Source of the DNA: Rotaria sordida
Taxonomy: Eukaryota > Rotifera > Eurotatoria > Philodinida > Philodinidae
Reading direction: 5' to 3'
DNA length: 64,000 bases
Assembly (NCBI GenBank): GCA_905250125.1
Contig: CAJNOL010000039.1
Span: 278,457 to 342,456, forward strand
Part shown: positions 11,301 through 25,600 of the stretch, one piece after another
Numbering within the stretch: position 1 is the first letter of the stretch
Layout: every line of letters begins with the position of its first letter
The notes under the pieces: generated by a model
The model's input: only the letters and a program-made list of their open reading frames with translations
The model's database searches: none
Told to the model about the DNA's origin: nothing
Translations under genes and position numbers: made by a program

Positions 11301-13535
11301 TAAAATCATCTCTACAATAGTTTATCGTAAATGAAATTCATATTGTTATATTTCGATTTGAATAGACTTTGATACAGAATAATACTCTTTGAATTTAAGG
11401 AATTTAATAGTTTGGATTTTAAACTAGAAGAGAGTATATCTTTGCAAAGACTTTTGTTTAATAATTGATCTGTCTCATCATTAACATTTTACATCAAACT
11501 AAGAATACATATCTTTAATTTTATATGTACATAGATGTTTGACTTGCATTATTTGGAAAAGGAAATGAAATGAGATTTTCAAGTGTGTTACAAATAACAT
11601 GCTGTTAAAAGGTTTTAGGTTTTGCTCTAAATGGCTTTCTTTCCTTTGTTGGTATATTTTTAAAATGATAGATCGACGTGGTCAATTGTTACTGGATTTC
11701 ATTTTTTTTTTACATTGTCACATCTATTTTGTGTCCATGGCAGAAGCAGATTCTTTAAAGCTTTGATGATAAAATAGAGACCCTTTAGATCTACTATCAA
11801 CAAAAATTTCCTTGATTTTTCTTTAGTGCGAGCTGAGCTATTCAGAAAATATCGACCGTTACAGAATGTCAAAAACGTAATTTTTTTGTTGCCGAAGCTG
11901 AGAGTTTCGCATTTTACTAAAAAAACAAAACGACATACACATAAATTTTCTATATATATAACTTGTTTAGTTTTCAACAAGCTTTCAGAATACCTGATCA
12001 TTTTGTAACAAGCATAACTGTATCGAATAATAAACTAAAAAAATAGTGTTCATTACAAAATTTCATCCTATTTTATGAAAATTACAGTTTGTTTCAGGAT
12101 GAAAGTAAAAAATGTCACAAGTAACCAGATATTCGCCGCCAACATTGGATTCTGCATTAAAAATAGTATATTTTTCACTAATATCCAACGAAAAAACATT
12201 TTTAACTTTTTCGACCCGAGAAATTTTCAAGAAAAGTAAATATTGAAGTTTCGATTACCAAATACTCCATTTTGTTCCGAATGCGATGTTAATTATAAAT
12301 ATATTCCAATATGTGCATATACTTATGAACGAAAACCGTGCAAAACGTTTCATAGTCTACAAACACCGCAAAATTCGGATACTAATGAAATTCTGTAATA
12401 CACCATTTTTAGAAAACGGATGCAAATATTAAACCAAACTGCACTTAAAATGGAGATGTGTTGGGTGCAGATTATTGACTTCTAATTGGAGATGTCGTTT
12501 TTCTTACAAAAATCAGCAATACAAGCAAGTTTCATTATGGAATTTCATCAAAAAATGAAGATGGTTGTTGAACGCATTATGTGGGTTTGTAGACACCTAA
12601 CTTTTGTATGAAGGTTATATATTAACAGGGCACACTCAATGCTACATAGGAATAGAAATGTTTCCATTGCAAATACTATCAATCATTCTCTTTTGAATGA
12701 CAGACTCAATTTTCTTCCCTGTTAAGTTCGAATTCTTCCCATGTGTGAATGATCGATGACTGACTATGTTGAGATTGATAGACTTTTTTTAAAATAAGCT
12801 TATGTTTTCTTTTTAAAAATTGAAATGCAATTATATTTTGAAAACAATAGACATGAGCAGAATAGTGATAAAAACTTTCAAGCAAACAAAATTGATTTCT
12901 CATTAAAAACAAACAAATCTCTCAGTCATTTTGTGTGCACAAAGAAACAGAAGTCAAAAAAAAACCAATCAATTTAAAAAGGTTCTTCAAATCCTAAGGT
13001 GAACTTCTTAAGAAGTTATTTACATAGTGATTTTTCTGAATCATCATATATGAATTTATTCGAAACTTTAAACTCAATTTTTTTTTCAATTAAATAATTA
13101 CTCATAGGATTTTGCTTTTTATTTCAAATTTTATTTTATTTTTATGTTTATTTTTGAAATTTACAGAATGGTTTTTTTCGATATGATTTCAATTACATAC
13201 AAAAAATGACTCGTGTTTTTTTGCTATGAATTTTTATCTAAAAAGAAAAAAAGTAAAAGAAGGAAGAAACATATATTTCAATGATTCAGCTTTTTCATAA
13301 ATACAAAGAAAAATATAAAAACAACATCAATATATGTTGCCATGTGCTTTTTTTTCCGCGTTCTTTTCTTTTTCTTCTCAGTTGCATTTGTCATACTTTT
13401 GTTGTAGTTTCTCTTGGAAAAAAAACCCAGTGTGTGTTTTGTTCCTTTTATATAAGAGTGTCAAGCATCAATTTGATATTTTCACATAGTATAAACAGGA
13501 TTTTTTTTAAATACGAGTGAAATAATATTTTAGTT
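8358..13535. other. 5.2 kb gene-free spacer upstream of ZNFX1
   Basis: The six frames show only short frames with no conserved pattern. A (TA)n run lies at about 8940-8957. The TTAA-flanked element at 10152-11071 is listed separately. A short inverted repeat (TTTCATCCT/AGGATGAAA) lies near 12060-12105. The last few hundred bases before 13536 are AT-rich and probably hold the ZNFX1 promoter and 5' UTR. Confidence 0.5.
10152..11071. mobile_element. TTAA-flanked non-autonomous element (piggyBac/Kolobok-like), copy 1
   Basis: The element is bordered by TTAA at 10152-10155 and 11068-11071. Inside these borders the left end reads GGGGGCCCTCCCCTCAG and the right end, reversed, reads GGAGACTCCCTCCCTTGG. 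TTAA target duplication is the hallmark of piggyBac and Kolobok transposons. The 920-bp interior has no transposase-like frame. The terminal CTCCC pattern and interior style resemble the copy at 20747-21419, so they may be related families. Confidence 0.65.
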
Positions 13536-16500
13536 ATGTCCAATACTCGAAGTGGTCGTGGTTTTTCATCAAATGATCGTAATAGTAAAATTCGATTTCA
13601 TCTTTCTGAAGGATCTTCTACTGCGTCACCATTAATGCAAGATATAAATGATTCAACTTCCCCATCAGTTAATCATAACATTAGTCGAACTCAACGAAAT
13701 CCTCTTATTCAATCGAATACTGGTGTTGTTAGGTTTGTATTTATTATAGAAATTTGATAAAAATGAAAAAATTATTATTTCAGACATCATGGAAATAGAA
13801 CTCGCGGTTCAAATACGAGAGAGGGAGGAAGACAAACAAATTCAAACGAACATTATCGACCTTCTAGTGTAAATGATAATAATAATAATAATAATAATAA
13901 TAGACGTTCATCTATAAGACCTGATTATGCTGCTTCTAATTCAACAACTGGGAATCCGTATGTAATGTTTTTAATCTTTAATAAAAATGAATTTGATATT
14001 TGTCTTTTTTTCTAGAACAAATAAAATATCGTCTCAACCACCAATTAGATATGATACACTTACAAAATTACTTAATAAACAACCAGATGAAATTCTTGCT
14101 GAAATGCTTCGTCCGAATTTTCAATTAAAAAAATTTCTCAATGATAATCGTATGCGAAATCAATATGATTGGATATTATCAATGACAACATTACTTGAAC
14201 AAGTAATAAAATGTGTAGGATCACGTGAACGTGTAGTTATGATTCTAGAACAATTACCTAAAACATTATATATCGATGGTGTTTATGTTGAAGTTCGTAA
14301 AACAGATATAATTACTGATCAATTACGTTTTAATTTTATTAAATCATTTCTTAATATATCAAATGCATTTCTTTCTATGATACCAAATTCAGCAGATGAT
14401 TTAACAAAAATATTTGAACGTATTGAATTATTATTTACTAAAATTCAAATGAAAACATCTGTAACATAAATAGATTTGATTATTTATTTTGTTAATGATA
14501 ATTTTTATCTTTTAGGAATATGAAGAAACAAAAGTAATACTTGATGAAGTACTTGAACGAGTTAATGAAATAGATCATCGAAAACAACAATATCAACAAT
14601 CAAAAATAAAAAATACTACTACCACTACTACCAATCATATCGAATATGAAGATAATCCACCTCCACCAGATGATTATCGTCAATTACAAATAGTACCTGA
14701 TGTAAGAGAAATTTTATCTGAAAAACGAACATATCTTCGAGAAAATATTGTTGATGGTGTTTATAAAGATCCACAACATTATCTTGATGTAAGTATTGAC
14801 TTATAAATTAATTTTTTGTTTTTACTTTTTATTTAAAAATTCGATTTTTATTTTTTCTTAAGATTCATTTTCGTCTTTTACGTGCAGATTTTGTTGGTCC
14901 ATTACGTGATGGTATTGAACAATATTTATCCAAAGCTGGTGGTAAAAATTTTAATGTACGAATTTATGAAAATGTTCGTTCACTTGGTCCACGATTGAGT
15001 CCACGAAATGGTATTGTTTATGATTTATATTTGGATCCTAAAATGGCATCAAAAATTTCTTGGGCTAATAGTCGACGATTAATATATGGCAATTTACTTG
15101 TTCTTACTCATGATCAATTTAAATCATGTGCATTTGTTACTATTGAAGATCGATCAAATATTGAAAAAGATTTTATTTTATCGGTAAAGGACGAGAGTGA
15201 ATACGGCCATTTTTCATCTCCTCTTCCCATGAGTTGGAGATTTTTGTATTTGAATCAAGTCAATGAGGATCCTTGATCATATTCCAGTAGTTACAATGAG
15301 ATGATAGGTAACATTACGGTTTTTAGAATCTAGAGTATTTCCAGGGATTCCAGAAGAATTTCTTCCTGCATTTCGATCGTAACTTATCTAGATATATTAA
15401 TTCGAGTTCGCTGATCATGAATATGAAATTTAGGGTGAATAGAATCGTATGTCCTACGGACTACAGTATAGTCACCTATACAACTCCCTGACTGAGCTGC
15501 CCCAGTTTTGCTCTTAAATTATAAGTGAGTCGTGTTCAAAAAATAGCTGTTTTTTTTTTACTCAAAATTATGAACTCTATCCAAAGCAGAGCAACGAAAG
15601 ACTAGCTGAAGTCAAGTTAAACGAGAAACTGACGATTCTCGGCTAAAATGCGTGTTTTAGGGTCCATGCTTGATTATATTCATCCTGATTACTTGTGCAG
15701 CCGATGTTACTTCGACGTGAAAATTTTCGACATAACATATCTTTTTGAGTTTTATCTAATGGCAAGGTGTCATCACGATTTTCTAGAGGACCTCTGTAGA
15801 TTCTGAGGAAAATCATATAGGCTTCTGGAAAATCGATAGTGCTACCATATTTCGCATGGCCAAAAACCTATATATCCAAGTTTTGAGAATTTTTAGTTGA
15901 CCTCATCAATCAGAAGAACAAGGGCTTCTATGTATTGTATCGCATATTTCTTACTATAAAGCTAGTTTTGTGATTTTTCACAGCAACCATATTTTGCTCC
16001 TGGAAGCTTTGATAAATAGGTTTTTGACCATGTGAAATACAATGGCTTTATCGGTTTTCTAGAGACCTGTGTGATTCTCCAGAAGTGTTCTGGGAAACTT
16101 TGATGCATAATTTTTCCGATATCCTTCAACATGCCATTATATAGAACTCCAAAGTTTACCAATTATCTCAAACCTTCACGTTGAAATAGAGTCGTTTTCA
16201 CGAGTAAACAGAATGAGCACTATCAAATGTAGACAGTAATGCTCGAAATCATCGGTTTGTTGTTTCATTTGACTTCAACTAACTTTTTTCCTGCTCGAAT
16301 TCGGTTAGAGCTCATAATTTTGAGTAAGAAAAAGCTGTTGTTTTGGATAGAATTCACTTACCAAAGCTAGGGTAATCCAGCCAGGAACCTTATGAGTGGC
16401 CACAATGAGCTCGCTGTAGCCCATAGAGAATATAATGCTTTTCATTCTAAATACCATATTTGTGACCAACATACTATGTATGTTACCATCAAAATGTGTG

Positions 16501-19500
16501 AAACAAGTGGTTTTCTGGGAACTCCGAGGATCTCCAAAAAATTATGATGTCACTTATCGCCATGATGACCAGTAGAATATGCCTAGGGACTCTTCTTGAC
16601 TTGCTCCAAATACAACAACCTCAAATCTATCAGGAAAGCTGGAAAATGGTCTTATTCGTTCTCGTTCTTTCATTTTCATTTTATTTCTTTTCTGCTTTTT
16701 TTTTAAATCAGGTAAAAACATTAGAAAATGTAAATATGACTGAACAAATACAAATTGATCTTGATGATATTGATTTTTCATATACATTAACAATGATTGA
16801 AACAATGACATATTTTGAAGCTTATCGTCCAGTTCTTAGTGCATTGCAATCAATTAATATTGATGAATCATCATTTCCTCTTGCACCATTTCTTCTTAAA
16901 TTAACTAATGAAAAAATTCCACCAGATTATGTAACACCAACAACAACATATGATTTTACTCCTCTTCTTGTTGATCCTAATTCAGATGTAAAAACAAATA
17001 TTGTTAATCCTGATGCGTTATCAACACGTCGTACTGTACATCGAGTTCCTCTTACTCAACAACTTACTACTAAAGAATTTCGAATTACTTATAAACAATC
17101 TAATCAAGTAGAAAGAAAATTTAAATCCGTTTCATTACTTGATACAAATCAATGGCCGACAAGTGATGAATTACATCTTAATCCAAAACAACGAGAAGCT
17201 TTAATTTTAGCCTTAACACATAAAGTAGCACTTATTCAAGGACGTAAGTAAAATTAATATATTTAAAAAAAAATGATTTTTTTCTGTTAATAAAATTTTA
17301 TTTATATTAGCACCGGGTACTGGAAAAACATTTCTTGGTGTGCGAATAACTGAAATGCTTTTATATAATCGATCAGTATGGTGTCCACCAGGTGAACAAT
17401 CAACACCAATTCTAATGATATGTCATACAAATCATGCACTCGATCAATTTTTAGAATTAATTATAAAACGTCTCAAAATAAATGAAGGTTAGAATAGCTT
17501 AATTTCTATTTGATTAAATCTAATTACCCAGACAGACAAAAAATGGTTTTAAGGACGTTAAAACGCGTTGTTCATAATTTGTTTTTAGTATATTTGATTA
17601 TAAACTGTTAAAACAGTCTCATTTTGTTGCTTCGAAATGAATCAAGTTTAGACAAGGAATTTCCGTTTTTGTTTAGATCATATGAAATTAATCAAACACT
17701 ATTCATTACAGTCTGGCACATACTATTTAAATGTTTTCTTACACCATAATTGCTAAAACACATTTGTCTAACTAAAACTGAAGTGAATAAATCATTGAAT
17801 AATGAAAACATGCTTTCCCAGAACGAATAAACCAGGAGTGGAATTCGGCAACATTCGATAGTCCCTAGATGGGTTAAAACGGAGACCGTAACGGCGCCGT
17901 TTACAGCAGTAAACGACAGGGATACGGTGTAATTACGGTCGTTTACGATGAAAATACGGCCCGCTACAGCACCGTATTACCACGGGCAGTAATACGGCCG
18001 TATTTGCCCATACCATATATGGCGAGGTAAACGATCGTTAACGATGTATTAAAGTAGCCGTATACGGATAGTATTTTTTATTTTTAACTGCCGTAAAGAC
18101 ACCGTTATTCTACGGTTTACTCTTGCATTCAGCCCACTTTTTTCCCTTAATCTAAATAAAAAAACTTTTTTGTAAAATAAATTTTATATTTACTTGTGGA
18201 CGACGTTGTTCATATTAATCTATGTGCAGTAGATGCTTTCATACCACCAATTTTCGTCGAATCCGACAAGTTCCCATTGCCGGATATCATCGGATCCTAT
18301 TGTCGAAATCTGACAGAATTCGACGTCGGAAATTAATGGATAATGATGGTTTTCGACAGTCGGATAGTTTCGGATCCAACACAGGTGTGAGTTTGACTTG
18401 AGTTTGTAATCGAATAGGCAGAAGTTTGAATTGAATTTTCTTCGCTGAATATTTTTGCCTAGAGAATGACATATATATGAAAATGTATATTTATATCTTT
18501 AGTCTGAATATTTTGTAAGAAAAAGTATGTTAAGTATATCTCATGTACTTTCTAAAAAATTTACAAATCTATGAGCATGAAAATCGTAGTGAGTTGTTGA
18601 GGATACAATACAAGCTTTGCCACAACTTTCTGAGATAAATAATGATAAAATGGTGTGACGTACTCACACTGCCACGCAGCACATTGTTACAGTCGTATGT
18701 TGAAGACTATGGAAGGTTAAAATATCAGCAGTTGATGATATCTTTAATTGTCCTATTTTTGTATAGCATGCATCACTAAGCGCTTACATCGTCCTTCTCT
18801 CTTCTGAGCCCTCTGATGTTCACGCTACTTTATTTTCTCTTAGAATTCATATTTCGTCGCATATAATGTCACTACGAAGTGTGAATCTAGGGTAGGCTTT
18901 GGCCTACCGAAGCCTTGTAGCTCTACTACCTATGCTTATTGGACATGAATCATCAGTAGGTAAAACTTGCACTGATCTTGTAACAACGCATCATCTGTCA
19001 GAAAAAAATAAAAATTAAATAGTAATAGAACATTTTTATATTAAGTAGAGTCCGTCGGATTGAAAATTTTCGGATCCAGACTTAGTCGAACTGCATTTTG
19101 ATACTCTCTATAAAGTTTTCTAATCCGAATTTCCAAAAAACTAGAGTCCATCGAGATCTGAACTCGATCAGGAACCAACCCGACAGACTTGAGTCGATCC
19201 TACCTAGGCCTTATAGTTTCGAACTAATTGAAATTAATTTTAGGTATTATTCGTGTTGGTAATCGATGTCAAAATACAACTATTCAACCATTTTCATTAC
19301 TTAATGCTCGTCGACATGTTCGTGAAAACCGTGCTATACCTAGTAGTATTTATCATCAAAAACATGCTATCTTAGATAAAAAAACTGAAGCTGAAGAAGA
19401 ATTAAAAGTACATGAACATAAAATGGAACAATCACGAACAAATATTATACCACTTTCATCATTTATGCAATGGAATCTTATTGATGATGAACATATTTCA

Positions 19501-19658
19501 TCATTATTAGCTCCATATAATGATATACCTGTTGATACAGCATTATCAGATTGGCTTGGTCTTAATTATGAATATGAACAAATACCTGATGATTTTCTTA
19601 ATTTAGGCGAACTTGAAACATCAATGTTGAATATGAATATGAATGATCAAGAAGTAGG

Positions 19659-19689
<31 letters not shown>

Positions 19690-22600
19690 GAAGAAGAAAA
19701 AGTTGATGATAATGAAGAAGAAATTAATGAAGAAGAAGAAGAAGAACAACGTCGACGAGATGAACTTGAAATCGATGATAATGAAAATATGTTTGCAGCT
19801 ACTATTAAAAAATCACAAACAACAGAATCTAAATCAACAAAAAAACAAATATTATCAACAAATGATGATGATGATGGCGAAGAAGGAAAATGGACAGTTG
19901 TAAAAAAGAAACCTTATGATCGCCGTCGATTAATAAAATATATTATTCAAAATCCAACAACATTCAATGATCAAACAGTTCAACAAATAAATATTGATCT
20001 TTGGTTACTTCCAATGACTCAACGTTATGATTTATATCGTTATTGGCTTTTAAAATATCAACAATATTTACAATATTCTGTTCGTGAAGCAAGACGTGCA
20101 TATAATCAAGCAGCATCGGCTCTTGCTGAATATCATCAAGAAGAAGATTATTATATTTTAAAAGATAGTGTTATTGTTGCTATGACAACAACATGTGCTG
20201 CTAAATATCATAATGTATTAGAAAAACTTCGTAAGAGAAAAAAAATATTTTTTTTTGAATTAGAAAAAAAAACCAATTTGATTATTCTTGTAGAAAGTAA
20301 AATTGTTATTGTTGAAGAAGCAGCTGCAATTTTTGAAGCACATATTATTACTGCATTAAGTACAAAATGTGAACATTTAATATTAATTGGTGATCATGTA
20401 CAATTAAGACCTAATCCAAGTGTATATCGTCTTGTAACGAAATATCATATGGATGTATCATTATTTGAACGTTTTATTAAAAATAATTTCCCAAATGTTC
20501 GATTGAATATTCAGGTATTTTTATAATTAACTATAGAACTTGCACATTATTTTTTTATTTACAACTAATATCTATGTGATGGAATTCGAGAGTTGTTTTA
20601 TTGTCCGATAAGTAAATGTACATGTAAGATTTTGTGAAGAAGAAGGATACATTCGAATATAGTCTGAAAAGTTTCACTGAGATTTGGTTGACACACGCTA
20701 TTTAGAAACTAGAACTGTCAGATTAACATTAGTATTAAAATTAACCTTAAGGCCACCACCCTCAAAAATCGATCTCAGGCCAAGTACGTCTGAATACCAT
20801 GAAATTTTCAGGATATGTTGAGATTGTAGTAAAGGGGCTATAGTAAAATTTTCAGTCCTGTACCATGATGTTTGAAGGAGATATTGGCCAAGGAAGGGTC
20901 AACAATAGATCTTTGCGTCTCCAAAAATTCTGTGTGATCTTCAGTCTATATATTTAATATGTTTTTTTTTGTTTGAACGACTATGTCAGAATGCAGTGCC
21001 TATGAGACCCATTATTTTTAAACTCTTAATTTTTAAGGGAAAAAAAGGGATCGAAAGTTCTGTAAAAACGGCGCTCTAATTGTATAAATGTTTGTATATA
21101 TAATAAAAGCAAAGCTTTAATCAAAAAACAGGCTCTCATAGGCACTGCAGTTTTACACACTCTTACAAACCAAACAACCTATTGGGTACAATGAAGCTTC
21201 TTCGACATGTAATCGAAAATCTATAAAACGAAAAATATTTTCGGTTTTTTTCGAATAGGGGATGACAGAAATCTTCACAAATTTTTGGAAAAAAACGAGA
21301 TGCTGAGTAAAAATTTTCGTCATTTATGAGAGATCACACCACGAACTATCTTCCTTCTGTATTTGTCTTAATTTCGGTCATTCTGACAAAAAGTGACTTT
21401 TTTGACGGAGGAGCCTTAATGCTTTGGTATTATTAGCATTATTTTTAATTCGAATACACCTGCAACCTGTGACTATATCTCTGAAAATCCATGTCTGAAA
21501 GCTGACGATAACAAAACAATGGTTTTCTATACCCGAATGTACCATTCCTAAAACAGAAGAAAATTGTTCGATTTTGAAAATTTCTGAGCTTAGAGTGTCT
21601 GAGAGCTAGTCGTTTTTAATCTATATATTAGAATTAAAAATAATGCTAGTTTAATGCTAACAGCTTAGTATTAATTAATGTTAATTTGCAATACTACACT
21701 CCTAACATAGACCATCACAGATCGTGACAGACGTTGATATGTCCTGTGTCCAGCTCTAGTTTGTTCGAATACTGAAAGAAAAGAAAAAATCCGATAGTGA
21801 TCTAAAGTATTTATTTTCAATAAGAAAAATCTTTTTCTCTCTCTCTCTTCTTTTTTAATAAATAAAGCATCGTATGCGTCCAGAAATTGCTCGTCTTATG
21901 AAACATTTTTATGATGATTTGGAAGATCATACAAGTGTTAAAACCGATCGACCATCAATACGTAGTATTGATAGTAGTGTCTATTTTATTAATCATTCAA
22001 ATATTGAAACAACTGTTGCTGATGGAAGTTCAAAACGAAATGAATTTGAAGCAAATTATGTTATTGCATTAGCACAATATTTAAGAAAACAAGATTATCC
22101 AGCTGAAAAAATAACTATACTTGTTATGTATCTTGGTCAACGACAATTTATTGCTAAACAAACAAAAAATATTAAATTATTACATGGTGTTCGTGTTATG
22201 GTATTATCAATTTAAGGTGTAAATATATTAGTCTTTCTTTTGTTTATTTTTCTTTTCTAGGTAACAGATAATTATCAAGGTGAAGAAAATGATATAATTA
22301 TATTATCATTAGTACGTAGTAATCACGATAAAAAGATAGGTTTTCTTAAAACAAATAATCGAATATGTGTTGCTTTATCACGTGCACGTTGTGGTCTATT
22401 TGTTATTGGTAATATGAATTTATTAGCAGAAGTTGAAGATATGTGGAAGAAAATTGTTAAATCATTAATTGCTACTAATGAAATTGGAACAGGTAAATGA
22501 ATAAATTTCATTAAGATATAAAAGAACAAAAAAAAAAAAACTTTTGTTTTATTTTTAGGTTTATGTCTTTCTTGTCGTCAACATTCAAAAGAGAAATTTC

Positions 22601-25600
22601 TAGCTGATAAACCCGAATCATTTATGAAACGTCCTGAAGGTGGTTGTAGTAAACCTTGTGATGCTCGACTTAAATGTGGACATCGATGTGAATTAATGTG
22701 TCACAATTATGATTACGAGTAAAACAAGACAAAATCTTTTATCGAAAATTTTTTGTTGTTGTATTTTTTTTTAGACATAAAGAAATTGTTTGTCGTAAAA
22801 AATGTAATGAAATTTTATCATGTGGTCATCCATGTACAAAACGATGTCATGTTTCTACATCAAATCAACATGATCCATGTCGAATTCCTGTAGAGAAAAA
22901 AATATCAACATGTAGTCATACGATACGTTTTCAATGTGCACGAACACCAACGAGTGATGATTGTACACATCCAATTATGAAAAATCTTTCTTGTGGTCAT
23001 TGTGTTCATGTACCTTGCCGTATTAGTTCATCACCATCGGAATTACAACGATTTTCTTGTCCAAACCCATGTAATACAATGCTTGCATGTAAACATAAAT
23101 GTACAGGAACATGTGGAAGTTGTCATACTGGTCGATTACATATTCCATGTCAACAAAAATGTGAACGTTCATTGATTTGTTCACATGTAAGTCGAAGAAT
23201 TTAATAGGAAAAAAATTTTAAGAGTAATATTTTCTGCTTTTGTGTCTAGGTTTGTAAAGCACCTTGTGCTGCTAATTGTCCACCTTGTTTACGTAATTGT
23301 GAAACACGTTGTGTTCATTCACAATGTAAAAAGAAATGTGGTGAATTATGTATACCATGCAAAGAGGTTTGTGTTTAGAATAGAAATTTTGTTTTATTAT
23401 TATAAAGAAGAAAATAAATTCGAAAGAATCACTCTGATGTCTATCAAAATAGAAGATTTCACTCAAAATTTTTATCCATAAGCTAGAAACTATGATTTTC
23501 GAACAGTTATGGTAGATTGTCTTATAGAATTTGTAATTATCTTCATGGCTGTCATGAGAGAACGTTCTCAATTGTCCAATCGCTTTGGACTTGAAACTAT
23601 TGTCATTCGATTAGGAAGCTGCGGGCCCACATTTTTGTGAACCTGGACCCAGCCGAATCCGAACGTGAGGTTTTTTCTATCAATATCTGACACTCTTCGT
23701 GTATATGAACAAGTGAAGGATCAAGATTTCAGCTATTTATTCGCTATTCTCAGAAAGAAACTCAACGTACAATTATATCTAGTTACTGCATTTCTCATCT
23801 GGAGAGCAGCAGGTCCATAAAAACGTGTAACAGAGTCCAACAAAATATAAAAGGTAGGATCCAAACCCAAAAAAAAATAAAACTTTGGACCCGGACCCGT
23901 TCGGGTCTGGAAGGATCCGCAACTCCCTACATTCTATCGGTCATGGTTAGTAATAAAAAATTTGTTCATAGATAGGTAATATCGTCACTTGGAACTTTCT
24001 AAAGTTTCATTCAGAACAAACACATCTTTGCTAAATTTTATCATTCAAATCCTCAACAATTCTATGCTCCTAGAGCAAAAAATCGTGTGAAATGCTCATA
24101 ATTCGGCAAGCAAAGACCGAAAAATCAGATCAAAACAGACTTTTTCAATATTCACAATGACCAATCGAGTGACAGGAGCCTTAAATAAAAACCTATTGGA
24201 CAATTCGTAATGTTTCTTTGATAGTTAAATTTTAAAAAAAATTCCATCAAGATATGATTTTTTAACTGTTTGCTGTAGACCAAAACTTTAATAAAACTTT
24301 CATCAGGTTTGAAGAACAATCCTTGTGTAAATGAAATAGTTGAAGTAGAAAACTTTACTATTCATCTTTATATTTAGCCATGTGCTTATAAATGTAAACA
24401 TCTTCAATGTACTCGTTTATGTTCTGAACCATGTAATCGTGGTCCATGTAATGAACCTTGTGATAAAAAATTGAAATGTGGTCATGACTGTAAATATTTT
24501 TTTTTTCAAAAAGTATTATCTTGTTCAATTAATTTTGTTTTGTTTTAATATAGGTATTGGTATTTGTGGTGAACCATGTCCTCAACAATGTCGTATTTGT
24601 AATAAACTTGTTGTACAAGAAATATTATTTGGTACAGAAGAGGAACCTAATGCACGTTTTGTTTTCTTACCTGATTGTAGACATATAAGTATGTTTCTTT
24701 TTGTTTTTTTTTTTAAATATATATTCTAATCTATTATAATTTATTTAGTTGAAGTAACTGCACTCGATAAATTCATTGAAAATTCATTTAATAATCCACA
24801 TGAAAATACAGCAATACGTTTTCCTGAATGTCCACGTTGTAAACAAAATATTCGTCGTTGTACAAGATATATGCCAATTATAAATCAAGTACATAATTTA
24901 ATTGCACAAGTTAAAAAGAAAATTTTAGGTAATCAATCAGAAAAAGATTTAAATGAACGACGAATACGTTTAATAAAAGATTTTGAACAAACAGAATATA
25001 ATTTAAAAGAAATAAATCTTCAACAAAAGAAAAATTTCTTTGATATATTATATGATCAAGATAACCTTTTAAGTGATGATATATTAATCCTTATGAAAAA
25101 TATTCTTGTATTTCTTAATGAAATTGATAAACTTTTAATTGATGGACGAAAAAAATTACCAATAAATACGTTTGAAAGTTTAGTAAGTAGTTGTTTGGTT
25201 TTTTTTCTGACATATAATTGATTTATATTTTTTTTCTAGATTAGTTTACCTCTTAATCATATTATTAAATATTTGTTTGCACATCCACAATATCGAAATT
25301 TTGCTGAACAACAAATAAATGATATTGAAGCTGAATTAATACGTATTCATCGATTAATATTTATTGAAACTCTTGTATTATCAATAAAACAACAAACTTC
25401 AACACGTAATCTAAAACCAGATGAACAAGAAGGCATTGATTCAATGTTATATCTTACAACGAAAACAGGTCGATTTACTGGATTCGATCAACAAAAATTT
25501 GATAGTCTAGTTAAAAAATTAGAACATTTAAATAATTTACCTGGCTTAGGTATAACTGAGCGTGAACGAGTAGCAATTGTTGCTGCATTAAATTTATCTA

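Noticed and set aside
15184..16711. Intron gain by transposon insertion into a ZNFX1 exon (GTAAA occurs at both junctions).
   Set aside because: After removing the element, about 45 nt with a good pyrimidine tract remain, the usual intron size here. An insertion into an existing intron explains everything.
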